Positions 8,348-17,447 of a DNA stretch of 64,000 nucleotides are shown piece after piece. The translations under genes and the position numbers were made by a program. The stretch is taken from NCBI RefSeq assembly GCF_013201725.1, contig NZ_CP053835.1, positions 1,054,001-1,118,000 of the forward strand, given 5' to 3'. Under the pieces are notes generated by a model. That model saw nothing but the letters and a program-made list of their open reading frames with translations. It was not told where the DNA came from and did no database searches. Each line of letters begins with the position of its first letter. Within the stretch, counting starts at the first letter, position 1. The stretch is from Arcobacter defluvii. Its GTDB lineage: Bacteria > Campylobacterota > Campylobacteria > Campylobacterales > Arcobacteraceae.

Positions 8348-10832
8348 AATTCAGAAATTTCTTTTTAAATATCTTGATCCAGTTTTGATATTTTTATTTT
8401 TATTCATAATTGTATCAACACTTTTTATTTACAATCTTACTTTACTCAATAGTAAAATTAAAAATTTCAATTATTATTTAAATACTTTAAGTAATATAAA
8501 AATATTACATAATGAATTCGAATCTCTTTTTGATAATAAAGCTACTTTTATAAATTATGATAAGATAGTTAAAAAAACACAAGAGATGAATAATTTAATA
8601 GATGAATTTAAAAATGAAAAATTTTATAAAAAATTTGGAAGTAAATTAAGTACAAGTATTGAGCTTTTAGAAGAAAAATGGAATGAAAAATATGAAAATA
8701 TTGAACGTTTTAAATCTAATAATTCTGCAATAATCGGTTCTTTAAGTTATATAATAGAGTTGAGTAAAAAAATCAAAACAACTTACATAGTAGATAATTC
8801 AGCTGATATTTTAACTTTTGATAACAGCTTAATTACTTTAATCAAACTGTTTGTAAATAATATTGAACTTGAAAAGGAAGCTATAGAAGAAAGCCTAAAA
8901 AATCTCTCTTTTTTAGCTAAAAAATATAATAATCAAGATTTTAATTTTTTAAATAAAACAGTTAATTCAACAGTTGATAATTTAACTAGATTAAATAACA
9001 TAAAACAAGAATATATTTCTATTGATATGAAAAAAATAATAGATTTTATAGAATCAACTTTGATAAAAGAATACAATAGCAATATAAAGAGTCAACAAAA
9101 GACTGCTTGGGTTTTATTTTTTATTTCCTTATCTCTTCTAATTACGTTAATTATCATTTATATTAAATCAATAAAAACAAAAAAAGAGTTAATAGCATTT
9201 AAATATGCAGTTGAAAATAGTGATAATTCAATCGTAATGACAGATAAAAATAGAAGAATTATCTATGTAAATGAATCTTTTGAAAAAGTAACAGGATATA
9301 AAAGAGAGGAAGCTTTAGGAAAAGATCCAAGTATATTAAAATCTGGTAGATTATCAAGTGAATTTTATAACAATATGAATGAAATACTTAATCGAGGAGA
9401 AAAATGGACAGGAGAGTTTATTAATGTAAATAAATATCATGAAATATATTATGAAACGGCTTCTATTACTCCAATTATAAGTGATGATGAAATTACTGGT
9501 TATCTTGCAATAAAACTAAATATAACTGATTATGTAAGACAACAAGAAAAAGTTGAATTTTTAGCTTATCATGATAATTTAACTCTATTGCCAAATAGAA
9601 GAAGTTTAGAAAAAAAGTTAAATGAACTAATATCTAAAGCTACTAAAAATGATAAATTAGCAGTTTTATTTCTAGATTTAGATGGTTTTAAAATCATAAA
9701 TGATAGTTTAGGTCATGATATTGGAGATTTATTATTAAAAGAAATTGCAAAAAGATTTCAAGAATCTTTACATAGTGATAATTATGTTTTTAGAGTAGGT
9801 GGAGATGAATTTGCAATTATAATTGAATATACGAATGATAATAGTAATGAAATAATCAAAGATATTGCAAAAAATATTATAAAAAATATTAATAAAAATA
9901 TAGTTATTAAAAATAACTCTTTACAAGTTGGTTGTAGTATAGGAATAGCAAAGTTTCCAGAAGATGGAGAAAATCTAACAAATTTATTAAAACATTCAGA
10001 TACAGCTATGTATAAAGCAAAACAAAATGGAAAAAATAGATTTGAATTTTATACAGAAGATTTATCAAATAGTGTACATACAAGATTAAATATAGAACAA
10101 TCAATGTCTAAAGGTTTGAAAAATGGTGAATTTTATCTTGTTTATCAACCAAAGTATAATCTTCAAACAAGAAAAATATTTAGTGTTGAAGCTTTATTAA
10201 GATGGAAAAGTTCTATCTTAGGAAATATAGAACCAATGAACTTTATTTCAATTGCAGAAGAAACAGGATTTATTAATCAATTGGGTCTTTTTGTATTCAA
10301 AAAAGCTTGTGAAGATTTTAAATATTTACAAAAAGAGACAAACTTAGAAATGATTTCTATAAATGTATCAACTGTGCAATTGATGGATTCTGAATTTATT
10401 AAAAATCTTAAAGATATTTTGTTTGAAACAAAACTAAATGCTTCAAATATTGGAATTGAAGTTACAGAAACTTTTATAATTAAAAATATGGAAGAAATTT
10501 TAGAAACATTAAATGAATTGAGAAAAATAGGGTTTAAAATCATAATAGATGATTTTGGAACAGGTTATTCTTCTATGCAATATTTACAAAAACTTCCAAT
10601 AGATGTAATTAAAATTGATAAATCATTTATTGATGATTTATCTTCTAATAATCAAGAAATTATAAAAGCAATAGTAGCTATTTCAAAAAGTTTTGGTTAT
10701 CTGACTGTTGCAGAAGGAATTGAGTTAAAAGAGCAAGAAGAGAATTTATTGAAATTAGGAGTAGATTTAGGTCAAGGATATTTTTTCTCTAAACCAAAAA
10801 CATTACAAAAACTCATTAACTATTTAGCTTAA
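8340..10832 (+). CDS. Membrane-bound PAS-GGDEF-EAL c-di-GMP enzyme
   Basis: 830 residues. TM1 is at about 10-32 and TM2 at about 256-276, enclosing a long helical periplasmic domain. A PAS domain follows (about 288-400), then GGDEF (GGDEF motif intact near residue 487) and EAL (motif EALLRW near residue 617, plus EVTET, DDFGTGYSS and the Lys of IKIDKSF). The residues at the inhibitory I-site position upstream of GGDEF are not RxxD, so product inhibition looks absent. Both catalytic signatures look intact, so it could be a bifunctional cyclase/phosphodiesterase; direction cannot be decided from sequence. It overlaps the peroxidase gene, which hints at a redox-linked input (inference). Confidence 0.9.
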   Translation: MNKIQKFLFKYLDPVLIFLFLFIIVSTLFIYNLTLLNSKIKNFNYYLNTLSNIKILHNEFESLFDNKATFINYDKIVKKTQEMNNLIDEFKNEKFYKKFGSKLSTSIELLEEKWNEKYENIERFKSNNSAIIGSLSYIIELSKKIKTTYIVDNSADILTFDNSLITLIKLFVNNIELEKEAIEESLKNLSFLAKKYNNQDFNFLNKTVNSTVDNLTRLNNIKQEYISIDMKKIIDFIESTLIKEYNSNIKSQQKTAWVLFFISLSLLITLIIIYIKSIKTKKELIAFKYAVENSDNSIVMTDKNRRIIYVNESFEKVTGYKREEALGKDPSILKSGRLSSEFYNNMNEILNRGEKWTGEFINVNKYHEIYYETASITPIISDDEITGYLAIKLNITDYVRQQEKVEFLAYHDNLTLLPNRRSLEKKLNELISKATKNDKLAVLFLDLDGFKIINDSLGHDIGDLLLKEIAKRFQESLHSDNYVFRVGGDEFAIIIEYTNDNSNEIIKDIAKNIIKNINKNIVIKNNSLQVGCSIGIAKFPEDGENLTNLLKHSDTAMYKAKQNGKNRFEFYTEDLSNSVHTRLNIEQSMSKGLKNGEFYLVYQPKYNLQTRKIFSVEALLRWKSSILGNIEPMNFISIAEETGFINQLGLFVFKKACEDFKYLQKETNLEMISINVSTVQLMDSEFIKNLKDILFETKLNASNIGIEVTETFIIKNMEEILETLNELRKIGFKIIIDDFGTGYSSMQYLQKLPIDVIKIDKSFIDDLSSNNQEIIKAIVAISKSFGYLTVAEGIELKEQEENLLKLGVDLGQGYFFSKPKTLQKLINYLA

Positions 10833-10845
10833 AAAAGCTAAATAG
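10820..10845. terminator. Bidirectional hairpin between convergent genes
   Basis: Arms CTATTTAGCTT and AAGCTAAATAG pair perfectly around AAAA. The stem overlaps the stop of the GGDEF-EAL gene and faces the convergent gene ending at 10852. Confidence 0.6.
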
Positions 10846-10851
10846 TATAAT

Positions 10852-11577
10852 TTAAAATTCAATTTTCATTCTAAAATATCTTGGAAAATTGTTTTTAATT
10901 GATTCATCCATCATAACAGGAAATGAATTATAAATTGAATTTTTAATTAATTCATAATTCTCTTTATTTCCACCCATAAAAGTTAATTGTTCATATCTAC
11001 CATCTTTTAAAATAGTTACTCTTATATTTACAGATTCTTTATTTTTTAAAGATGTTTTATCAATATTCTTTTCTATATTTGAATAAATTTTTTCTCTTAT
11101 TGTTTGATAAAATGCTTCAATTTTTGCTTTTTCATCAAGTATTTGTTCTTCTTTTTGTAGAGGTTTTTCTGATAACTCATCTACATTAGGTTTATTTTCT
11201 ATTATTTTTTCAGTAGTTATTATTGGTTCTTCTTTTTTTATCTCATCAATAATAGGTTTATTTTCTGTTCTTTCTACATCATTTGTAGTTTTATCATTAT
11301 CAGTAGGTGTTGGTTCAATTAAAGTAGTAGAAGGTTCTTTTTGCGTTTCTGTAATAGTCTCTTCAACTTTTTTCTCTAACTCTTCATCTTTTATTTCATC
11401 AACAATTGGTTTTGAAAAATTGTCATTTTCAACACTTTTTTCTATAACAGGTTTATTTTCAACAAATTCATCTTTTTCTTCATCAGAAAAAACGAAACTA
11501 TAAATTGCATAAATGATTATTCCAAGTACTAAAAGTACAAATAAATCTTCAAAAAAAGTTTTAGTTTTTGTTGTCAA
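10852..11577 (-). CDS. Single-pass protein with acidic linker and TonB/TolA-like C-terminus
   Basis: 241 residues. One transmembrane segment lies at residues 12-31 (FVLLVLGIIIYAIYSFVF), followed by a long Glu/Lys/Pro/Thr-rich linker with repeats of the type NKPxIDExKxEE. A compact C-terminal domain of about 85 residues includes VNIRVTILKDGRYEQL. This is the arrangement of TonB and TolA, proteins that span the periplasm, but the tonB box-region signature is not clear. The start is TTG with GGA 9 bp upstream. It is the last gene of a minus-strand unit after a TlpA-like gene and ftsY, 13 bp behind ftsY. Function unproven. Confidence 0.55.
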   Translation of the reverse strand: MTTKTKTFFEDLFVLLVLGIIIYAIYSFVFSDEEKDEFVENKPVIEKSVENDNFSKPIVDEIKDEELEKKVEETITETQKEPSTTLIEPTPTDNDKTTNDVERTENKPIIDEIKKEEPIITTEKIIENKPNVDELSEKPLQKEEQILDEKAKIEAFYQTIREKIYSNIEKNIDKTSLKNKESVNIRVTILKDGRYEQLTFMGGNKENYELIKNSIYNSFPVMMDESIKNNFPRYFRMKIEF

Positions 11578-11590
11578 GGTCTATTCCTTT

Positions 11591-12643
11591 TTATTTTTCT
11601 TCAGGCGTATAAATTTCATCAAGTAAACTATCAACAAAATTTTCAGGAGAAAATTCTATTAAATCATCTTGTTTTTCACCAATTCCAACATAAAAAATTG
11701 GAAGTTCAAGTTGATTTGAGATAGAAAATAAAGCACCACCTTTTGCAGTTCCATCTAATTTTGTAACAATTATTCCATCAATTCCTATCATTTCATTAAA
11801 AGCTTTTGCTTGTGCAATTGCTGTATTTCCTTGTGTACCATCTAAAATCATTAGTTTTTGATGTGGCGCATCGTTCATTGCTTTAGAACAAACTTTTACT
11901 ATTTTTTTTAGCTCATTATTTAGGTTTGTTTGTGTTTGTAACCGTCCTGCTGTATCAATAATAACATTATCAATATTTCTAGCAATTGCAGCACTTATTG
12001 TATCAAATGCAACGGCACTTGAATCATGTCCTTGTTTAGTTTTAATAATAGGAACATCTAGCTTATTTGCCCAAGTAGAAAGTTGCTCAATAGCAGCAGC
12101 TCTAAAAGTATCACCAGCACCCAATATTACAGATTTACCTTCTTTTTTACATTTATTTGCAAGTTTTGCAATAGTCGTAGTTTTTCCTGCACCATTTACT
12201 CCAATAATCAATCTTACAAATGGTTTTGGAAGATTTGATAAATCAACTTTTGGAGCATGTTCAAAAAGCATTACAAGTCTATGTCTTAATTGTTTTCTTG
12301 TAATTTCATCAGGAAGACCATTCATAGCTTTTTCTATGATTTCATATTCCATATCTGCTTCAATTAAAAGTTCTTCAATATCATCAAAAGAGATTTTTTC
12401 CTTTTTTTGAGGAACTACATTTTTAATGCTTGCAAAAGTTTTTTCTAATGCTCTTGATAAAAAACTTTTTTTCTCTTCTAGAATTTCTTGTTTTTCTAAA
12501 TTTTGATTTTCTTCTTCTTTTATTTCAACTGGATTTGCATATGCTTCATCATTTAGTGTTGAATTTTCTAAAGTTTCTATCTCTTTAGTTACTTCTGTTT
12601 GTTCAACATTTTCTTCTTTTTTCTTTTTAAAAAAACTAAACAT
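11591..12643 (-). CDS. ftsY: Signal recognition particle receptor FtsY
   Basis: GTPase that docks ribosome-SRP complexes at the inner membrane. An acidic, Glu-rich A region (about residues 8-60) precedes the NG domain. The G1 loop is GVNGAGKTTT (about residue 148), with DTAGR near 231 and the specificity motif TKLDGTAKGG near 291. At 350 residues the length fits the family with a shortened A domain. The start MFSFFKKKK is supported by AAGGG upstream. It lies 8 bp after the TlpA-like gene on the same strand, so the two are probably co-transcribed. Confidence 0.95.
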   Translation of the reverse strand: MFSFFKKKKEENVEQTEVTKEIETLENSTLNDEAYANPVEIKEEENQNLEKQEILEEKKSFLSRALEKTFASIKNVVPQKKEKISFDDIEELLIEADMEYEIIEKAMNGLPDEITRKQLRHRLVMLFEHAPKVDLSNLPKPFVRLIIGVNGAGKTTTIAKLANKCKKEGKSVILGAGDTFRAAAIEQLSTWANKLDVPIIKTKQGHDSSAVAFDTISAAIARNIDNVIIDTAGRLQTQTNLNNELKKIVKVCSKAMNDAPHQKLMILDGTQGNTAIAQAKAFNEMIGIDGIIVTKLDGTAKGGALFSISNQLELPIFYVGIGEKQDDLIEFSPENFVDSLLDEIYTPEEK

Positions 12644-12651
12644 TTTTACCC

Positions 12652-13209
12652 TTATTTTTCTAATACTTTTTTAATATCTATTTCCATCATTTCAGCTGGA
12701 ACTAAACCTACATATTTTTGGAAAATTTTTGAATTTTTATCTACTAGAAACATAGTTGGAATTGATTTAATTCCTCCTAAACTTTTGGCTAAATCAAAAC
12801 TATCAGGAGTATTTACAACTGTATAATTTATATCAAAGCTTTTAATAAAATCTAAAATTTCTTCGTTTGTTTTCATCTCTTCAAGTAATACAGAAATTAC
12901 TACAAAATCATTCTTGTAATTTTCTTGTAGTTTTACTAGATTTGGGATCTCTGCTTTACAAGGTGGACACCATGTAGCAAAAAAGTTTAATAATACTATT
13001 TTATTTGGATAATCTTTTAAAATGATTTTATCATTTTCAAGTTTTAAATCAATTATCGTGTTATCTGTGGTTTTTAGTTGAAAATCTGTTTTTCTATCAA
13101 CTTTTTCAATTTTTGTTTCATTATTGTTTTCATTTTTATCTTTAGAATCACACCCTGTAAAGAATAAAATAAATAAAATTGATAAAAATGCTAAACTTTT
13201 AAACTGCAT
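12652..13209 (-). CDS. TlpA-like thioredoxin-fold lipoprotein
   Basis: The start is placed at 13209 (MQFKSLAFL) rather than the upstream in-frame codon at 13257, because AAAGGA precedes it and it gives a proper signal peptide ending in the lipobox FTGC. The mature part carries a thioredoxin fold with the redox motif WCPPC at about residue 84 and the cis-Pro region SIPTMFLV. Such membrane-tethered oxidoreductases reduce apocytochrome c or other periplasmic disulfides; the abundance of c-type cytochromes here fits. A palindromic region separates it from the divergent folate gene. Confidence 0.85.
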   Translation of the reverse strand: MQFKSLAFLSILFILFFTGCDSKDKNENNNETKIEKVDRKTDFQLKTTDNTIIDLKLENDKIILKDYPNKIVLLNFFATWCPPCKAEIPNLVKLQENYKNDFVVISVLLEEMKTNEEILDFIKSFDINYTVVNTPDSFDLAKSLGGIKSIPTMFLVDKNSKIFQKYVGLVPAEMMEIDIKKVLEK

Positions 13210-13219
13210 TTTAAGTCCT

Positions 13220-13257
13220 TTGGGTAAAATTATTTGTTGGGTAGAAATTTTACCCAA
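13220..13257. promoter_or_regulatory. 12-bp perfect inverted repeat between divergent genes
   Basis: TTGGGTAAAATT at 13220-13231 is repeated inverted as AATTTTACCCAA at 13246-13257, with a third partial TTGGGTA at 13237-13243. It fills most of the 61-bp gap between the divergent TlpA-like and cyclo-ligase genes, so it may be an operator shared by both, or an RNA hairpin in either leader. Confidence 0.5.
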
Positions 13258-13270
13258 GTGAGGCTTAAAT

Positions 13271-13810
13271 ATGAAAAATGATCACAAAAGTGATTTTAGA
13301 AAATCGTGTATAAAGAAATTAGAATTTATCAGCCTTTTTTCAAAGTATTATAAAAACAAAATTATTGTAAAAAAATTAGAAAAATTTATAAAAATAAGTG
13401 AATCAAAAAATATTTTATTATATATACCTTTAGGCATAGAAGTAGATGTAAAACCTTTGATTGTAACTTTAAGAAAGATGAAGAACAAAAATGTCTATGT
13501 TCCATTTATGCAAGGGGATAGTTTTAAAATTGTAAAATTTAGATTGCCTCTGTATAAAAAAAAGTTTGCTATAAAAGAGCCAAACAACTCTTTTTTTAAA
13601 CCTAATAAAATAGATATAGCTATAGTTCCTGTGGTTGGGATAGATGCTATAAATAAAAGAATAGGTTATGGAAAGGGTATGTATGATAGATTTTTTGATA
13701 GATTGGATTACAAACCAACAATAATTTTCACCCAATTAATACTTTGTAAAAGTAAGGAGATTCTATCTGATAATTACGATATTCAAGCTGATAATATAAT
13801 TACAAGTTAA
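13271..13810 (+). CDS. 5-formyltetrahydrofolate cyclo-ligase
   Basis: Converts 5-formyl-THF to 5,10-methenyl-THF with ATP. The family signature is the C-terminal GYGKGMYDRFF at about residues 136-146, preceded by IDIAIVPVVGIDA. The N-terminal lysines replace the usual KxxxR start region (KNDHKSDFRKSCIKKL). At 179 residues it is near the usual 180-200. The start is supported by GAGG 8 bp upstream. It is followed 11 bp later by the RNase Y gene, probably one operon. Confidence 0.88.
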   Translation: MKNDHKSDFRKSCIKKLEFISLFSKYYKNKIIVKKLEKFIKISESKNILLYIPLGIEVDVKPLIVTLRKMKNKNVYVPFMQGDSFKIVKFRLPLYKKKFAIKEPNNSFFKPNKIDIAIVPVVGIDAINKRIGYGKGMYDRFFDRLDYKPTIIFTQLILCKSKEILSDNYDIQADNIITS

Positions 13811-13821
13811 GGTTTTTGAAT

Positions 13822-15366
13822 ATGGAATATATGATAGTGACAGTTTTTGTCGGAATTTTAAGTTCGGCAATTAGTATATTTGTGATAAAAAAATTAGATA
13901 AAGCAAAATTTCAAATTTTTATAGAACAAGCAAAGGCCAAAGCCAAGGTTATTGAACATGAGGCAGAAGTTGCTTTAAAAGATGCTCAATTAAAAGCTAA
14001 AATGGAATGTGATAGAGAGTTTAAAAATGCTCGTAGAGAGTATGAAATAATGCTTTCAAAGATAGAAAAAAAAGAGAGAGATTTAAACGAACATTTAGAA
14101 TCTGAATTAAAAACTATAAAAGTTGAAAAAGAACAAATTGTAGAAAAAAATAGACAAATTACTACTTTAAAAGAGGGATTAGAACAACAGAAAAAAACAT
14201 ATGAAGAAAAAACACTAGAAGCTATTAAAATTTTAGAAAATGCTTCTGGATTAACTCAAAGTGAAGCAAAAGAGTTAATGATTAAAAAAGTAAAAGAAGA
14301 TTCAAGAGCTGAAATATCATCAATTTTTAGAAAAAAATATAAACTTGCAGAACAAAATTCTAAAAATGAAATAAATAATATGTTTTCTATGGCTGTTACA
14401 AGATATGCTGGTGAGTTTGCTGCTGAGAGATTAATCAATAATATTCCTTTAAGTGATGAAGAGACAAAAGGTAAGATTATAGGAAAAGAAGGAAGAAATA
14501 TAAAAGCATTAGAGATGCTTTTAGGTGTTGATATTATCATTGATGATACCCCTAATACTATCACTATTTCATCTTTTAATTTATATAGACGAGCAGTTGC
14601 TACAAAAACTATTCAAGAATTATTAGAAGATGGAAGAATCCAACCAGCTAGAATAGAAGAAATTTATAAAAAAGTAAAATCCGAATTTGATAAAAATATT
14701 CAAAAAGAGGGTGAAGATGTAGTTATGGAACTTGGAATAAAATCTATGCATCCTGAACTTATCAAACTTGTTGGAAGATTAAGATATAGAGCAAGTTATG
14801 GTCAAAATGCATTAGCGCATACACTTGAAGTTGCACATTTATCTGGATTATTAGCAGCTCAAATGGGTGGAGATGCAATTCTTGCACGACGAGCTGGATT
14901 ATTACATGATATTGGTAAAGCTTTAACACATGAAGCACCAGGTTCACATGTACACTTAGGTGCTGAAATCTGTAAAAGATATGATGAATGTGACACAGTA
15001 ATCAATGCAATTTATGCTCATCATGGTCATGAAGAACCAATAAATGTTGAATCAGCTTCTGTTTGTGCAGCTGATGCTTTAAGTGCTGCAAGACCAGGTG
15101 CTAGAAGAGAAGTTCTTGAAAGTTTCCTAAAAAGAGTAGAAGAAGTTGAAAATATTTCAACAAGTAAGCTAGGTGTTTTAAATGCTTATGCGATAAATGC
15201 AGGGCGTGAAGTTAGAGTTATAGTAAAAGCTGAACTTGTAAATGATGATGAAGCAGTTTTATTAGCAACAGAGATTGCAAAAGAGATAGAAGAAAAGGTA
15301 CAATATCCTGGTGAAATAAAAGTTAACGTTATTAGAGAATTAAGAGCAGAAAGTTACGCAAGATAA
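13822..15366 (+). CDS. rny: Ribonuclease Y
   Basis: Membrane-anchored endoribonuclease that initiates mRNA decay. The start is set at ATG 13822 (MEYMIV), with AAGG 10 bp upstream, rather than the TTG at 13816. It shows an N-terminal TM (residues 3-23), a long coiled coil (about 30-190), a KH RNA-binding domain with IIGKEGRNI (about 215-225) and an HD domain with HTLEVAHLSG and LLHDIGKA (about 335-365). At 514 residues it matches the family. rsmD follows 21 bp downstream. Confidence 0.95.
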   Translation: MEYMIVTVFVGILSSAISIFVIKKLDKAKFQIFIEQAKAKAKVIEHEAEVALKDAQLKAKMECDREFKNARREYEIMLSKIEKKERDLNEHLESELKTIKVEKEQIVEKNRQITTLKEGLEQQKKTYEEKTLEAIKILENASGLTQSEAKELMIKKVKEDSRAEISSIFRKKYKLAEQNSKNEINNMFSMAVTRYAGEFAAERLINNIPLSDEETKGKIIGKEGRNIKALEMLLGVDIIIDDTPNTITISSFNLYRRAVATKTIQELLEDGRIQPARIEEIYKKVKSEFDKNIQKEGEDVVMELGIKSMHPELIKLVGRLRYRASYGQNALAHTLEVAHLSGLLAAQMGGDAILARRAGLLHDIGKALTHEAPGSHVHLGAEICKRYDECDTVINAIYAHHGHEEPINVESASVCAADALSAARPGARREVLESFLKRVEEVENISTSKLGVLNAYAINAGREVRVIVKAELVNDDEAVLLATEIAKEIEEKVQYPGEIKVNVIRELRAESYAR

Positions 15367-15387
15367 ATCTTTTACAAGGCAAAGCAT

Positions 15388-15984
15388 ATGAAAACGGATA
15401 AACCAACTACAAAAATAATTGCAGGGGCGTATAGAGGTAAAGTTTTGGAACTTCCTTCTTTGGATGTGACAAGAAGTTCAAAATCTGTTTTAAAAGAATC
15501 TTTATTTAATGTTTTACAATTTGACATAATTGATAAAATATTTATTGAATCTTTTGCAGGAAGTGGTTCTATTGGTCTTGAAGCGATAAGTAGAGGTGCA
15601 AAAAGAGCTTATTTTATTGAACTTGATAAACAATCTTATCAAATTTTATTAAAAAACTGTAAATTAGTTGATATAGAAAAATGTCAAACAATCCAAGGAA
15701 ATACTTTTGTTCAAACACCTTTAATCATAGATTTTATGAGAAATTCAAAAGATGAAATTATTTTGTATGTAGATCCACCTTTTGATTATAGAGAAGGAAT
15801 GGAAGAAATATATAATAAATCTTTTCATATGATTGAAAATATTGAAGTTGATAATATTTATATGATTATTATAGAGCATGTTTCAAGTTTAGAAGTACCA
15901 AAAGTTTTAGGAAAGTTTTCTTTAGATAAGACTAGAAAATTTGGTAAGAGTTCACTTTCTTATTATACTTATACAAAAGAATAA
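15388..15984 (+). CDS. rsmD: 16S rRNA (guanine966-N2)-methyltransferase RsmD
   Basis: SAM-dependent Rossmann-fold methyltransferase of 198 residues. The RsmD signature is present: an N-terminal IIAGAYRGKVLELP, the SAM loop ESFAGSGSIGLEA (about residue 53) and the catalytic DPPFDYR (about residue 129). It acts on the 30S subunit during assembly. It lies between rny and a permease gene, with 5 bp to the latter. Confidence 0.92.
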   Translation: MKTDKPTTKIIAGAYRGKVLELPSLDVTRSSKSVLKESLFNVLQFDIIDKIFIESFAGSGSIGLEAISRGAKRAYFIELDKQSYQILLKNCKLVDIEKCQTIQGNTFVQTPLIIDFMRNSKDEIILYVDPPFDYREGMEEIYNKSFHMIENIEVDNIYMIIIEHVSSLEVPKVLGKFSLDKTRKFGKSSLSYYTYTKE

Positions 15985-15989
15985 GTTAG

Positions 15990-16790
15990 ATGTTTAAAGT
16001 TGCATTATATCTTTTGATAGCTGTAATTTTAGCTATTTTTTTTCTTCCTTTTTTTTATACAGTTTCACCATATGAGTTAAATCCATTGAGGATTTTAGAA
16101 GCTCCATCTTTGCGGCATTTATTTGGTACTGATAGGTTAGGACGTGATGTTTTAGCTAGAATTTTGGAAGGTGGACAAACATCTTTAATCATTGGATTTT
16201 TAGCAGCTTCTATATCATCTATAGTTGGATTATTTATAGGAATAACTGCTGGTTACTTCAAAGGAAATATTGATAAAACAATTACAATTGTAATTGATTT
16301 ATTTTTAACTTTTCCTACATTTTTTTTACTTTTAGCTTTGGTTTCTTATATCCAAGCATCTTCAATTATTTTAATTATAGTAATATCAATAACTGGATGG
16401 ATGGGAATGTCAAGAATGATAAGGAGTGAAAGTTTTGCAATAAGTAATAAACCATATATTAAAATTTTAAAAATTTCAAATGTTTCAACATTTAAAATTA
16501 TATTTAAATATTTTGCACCACTTCTTGCACCTATTTTTTTAATTTCTTTTACTTTTGGAGTTGGTGGAGCTATTTTAGCAGAATCTGGTTTATCATTTTT
16601 AGGACTTGGTATAAATCCTCCACAAATGTCTTGGGGAAGTTTACTTAGTGATGGAAAAGCTGTGATTGATATAGCTTGGTGGGTTAGTTTCTTCCCTGGA
16701 TTTATGATATTTATAATTACATTTTGTTTAATACAAATAAGTGATTATTTACAAGGTTTGGCAAATAAAAAAGAGATGATAAAAAACTAA
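15990..16790 (+). CDS. Peptide ABC transporter permease (DppC/OppC type), orphan
   Basis: 266 residues with an N-terminal TM and five more hydrophobic segments. The BPD-transporter signature region is near the C-terminal third (SGLSFLGLGINPPQMSWG). The N-terminal LRHLFGTDRLGRDVLAR is typical of DppC/OppC proteins. No partner permease, ATPase or binding protein is visible in the window, so its complex must be encoded elsewhere. It is placed tightly after rsmD. Confidence 0.85.
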   Translation: MFKVALYLLIAVILAIFFLPFFYTVSPYELNPLRILEAPSLRHLFGTDRLGRDVLARILEGGQTSLIIGFLAASISSIVGLFIGITAGYFKGNIDKTITIVIDLFLTFPTFFLLLALVSYIQASSIILIIVISITGWMGMSRMIRSESFAISNKPYIKILKISNVSTFKIIFKYFAPLLAPIFLISFTFGVGGAILAESGLSFLGLGINPPQMSWGSLLSDGKAVIDIAWWVSFFPGFMIFIITFCLIQISDYLQGLANKKEMIKN

Positions 16791-16802
16791 AAGGAGTCTT
16801 TT

Positions 16803-17447
16803 ATGAAATATTTAAATCAAGTTTTTTTGATTTTTTTGATGGCTTTTTTTTCTGCGTGTAGTTCAAAACAAAATTTAAATCTCAACGAAATAAATTCAAT
16901 ATCGTTAAATAACAATATTATTGTTGCAGGAGTTCCTCAGACTTATAGAAGCCCTGTTTCTGTAGGTTTAGGTGTTGGTGGATTAGTTTCTCGACATGTG
17001 GGAATTGGTGTTAATACTTTTTTTACTCCTGAATTTTCAAATAATGAAGATTTAAGAATGCAAGATGCTTTTTATAGAAATAATATATCAATAGCTTCAA
17101 TGATAGAAAATGAGTTTGAATTTCAAATGAAAAATGATGAAGTTTTTAAAAATCGATTTACTCCTTTTGGAAGTGATTATATGATTTATCTTTTTGTTCC
17201 AAAATATAGTTTAGAACAAGCAACTTTTTCCTCAAAAGTTCAAGTTAAAATCACAATAGAGTTGAAAATTATTGATAAAAACAATAAGATAATTTATGAA
17301 GATAAAAAAGATAATATTTTATTTTCTGATAATTATATTTTTAATGAAAGTGAAATTTTTTATTCAAAAGAGGCTTTACTAAAAGCCTCAAATCTTGCAA
17401 TTAGACAAGTAGTTACAAGATTGATTTTACAGATGAAAAAGAATTAG
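16803..17447 (+). CDS. Putative lipoprotein, unknown function
   Basis: 214 residues. The signal peptide ends in a lipobox FSAC, followed by SSKQ. A glycine-rich stretch (VGLGVGGLVSRHVGIGV) at about residues 58-75 is followed by an alpha/beta region with strands such as YLFVPKYSL and KITIELKIIDKNNK. No known catalytic motif is seen. It begins 12 bp after the permease gene with AGGAG upstream, so it belongs to the same operon. Its stop overlaps that of the convergent SDR gene by 4 bp. Confidence 0.65.
   Translation: MKYLNQVFLIFLMAFFSACSSKQNLNLNEINSISLNNNIIVAGVPQTYRSPVSVGLGVGGLVSRHVGIGVNTFFTPEFSNNEDLRMQDAFYRNNISIASMIENEFEFQMKNDEVFKNRFTPFGSDYMIYLFVPKYSLEQATFSSKVQVKITIELKIIDKNNKIIYEDKKDNILFSDNYIFNESEIFYSKEALLKASNLAIRQVVTRLILQMKKN

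Noticed and set aside
10277-10543. Minus-strand ORF inside the GGDEF-EAL gene
   Set aside because: Lies fully inside a strongly conserved EAL domain on the other strand.
13207-13257. Start of the TlpA-like gene at 13257
   Set aside because: The extra 16 residues cross the palindrome, while the ATG at 13209 has AAAGGA and a clean lipoprotein signal.
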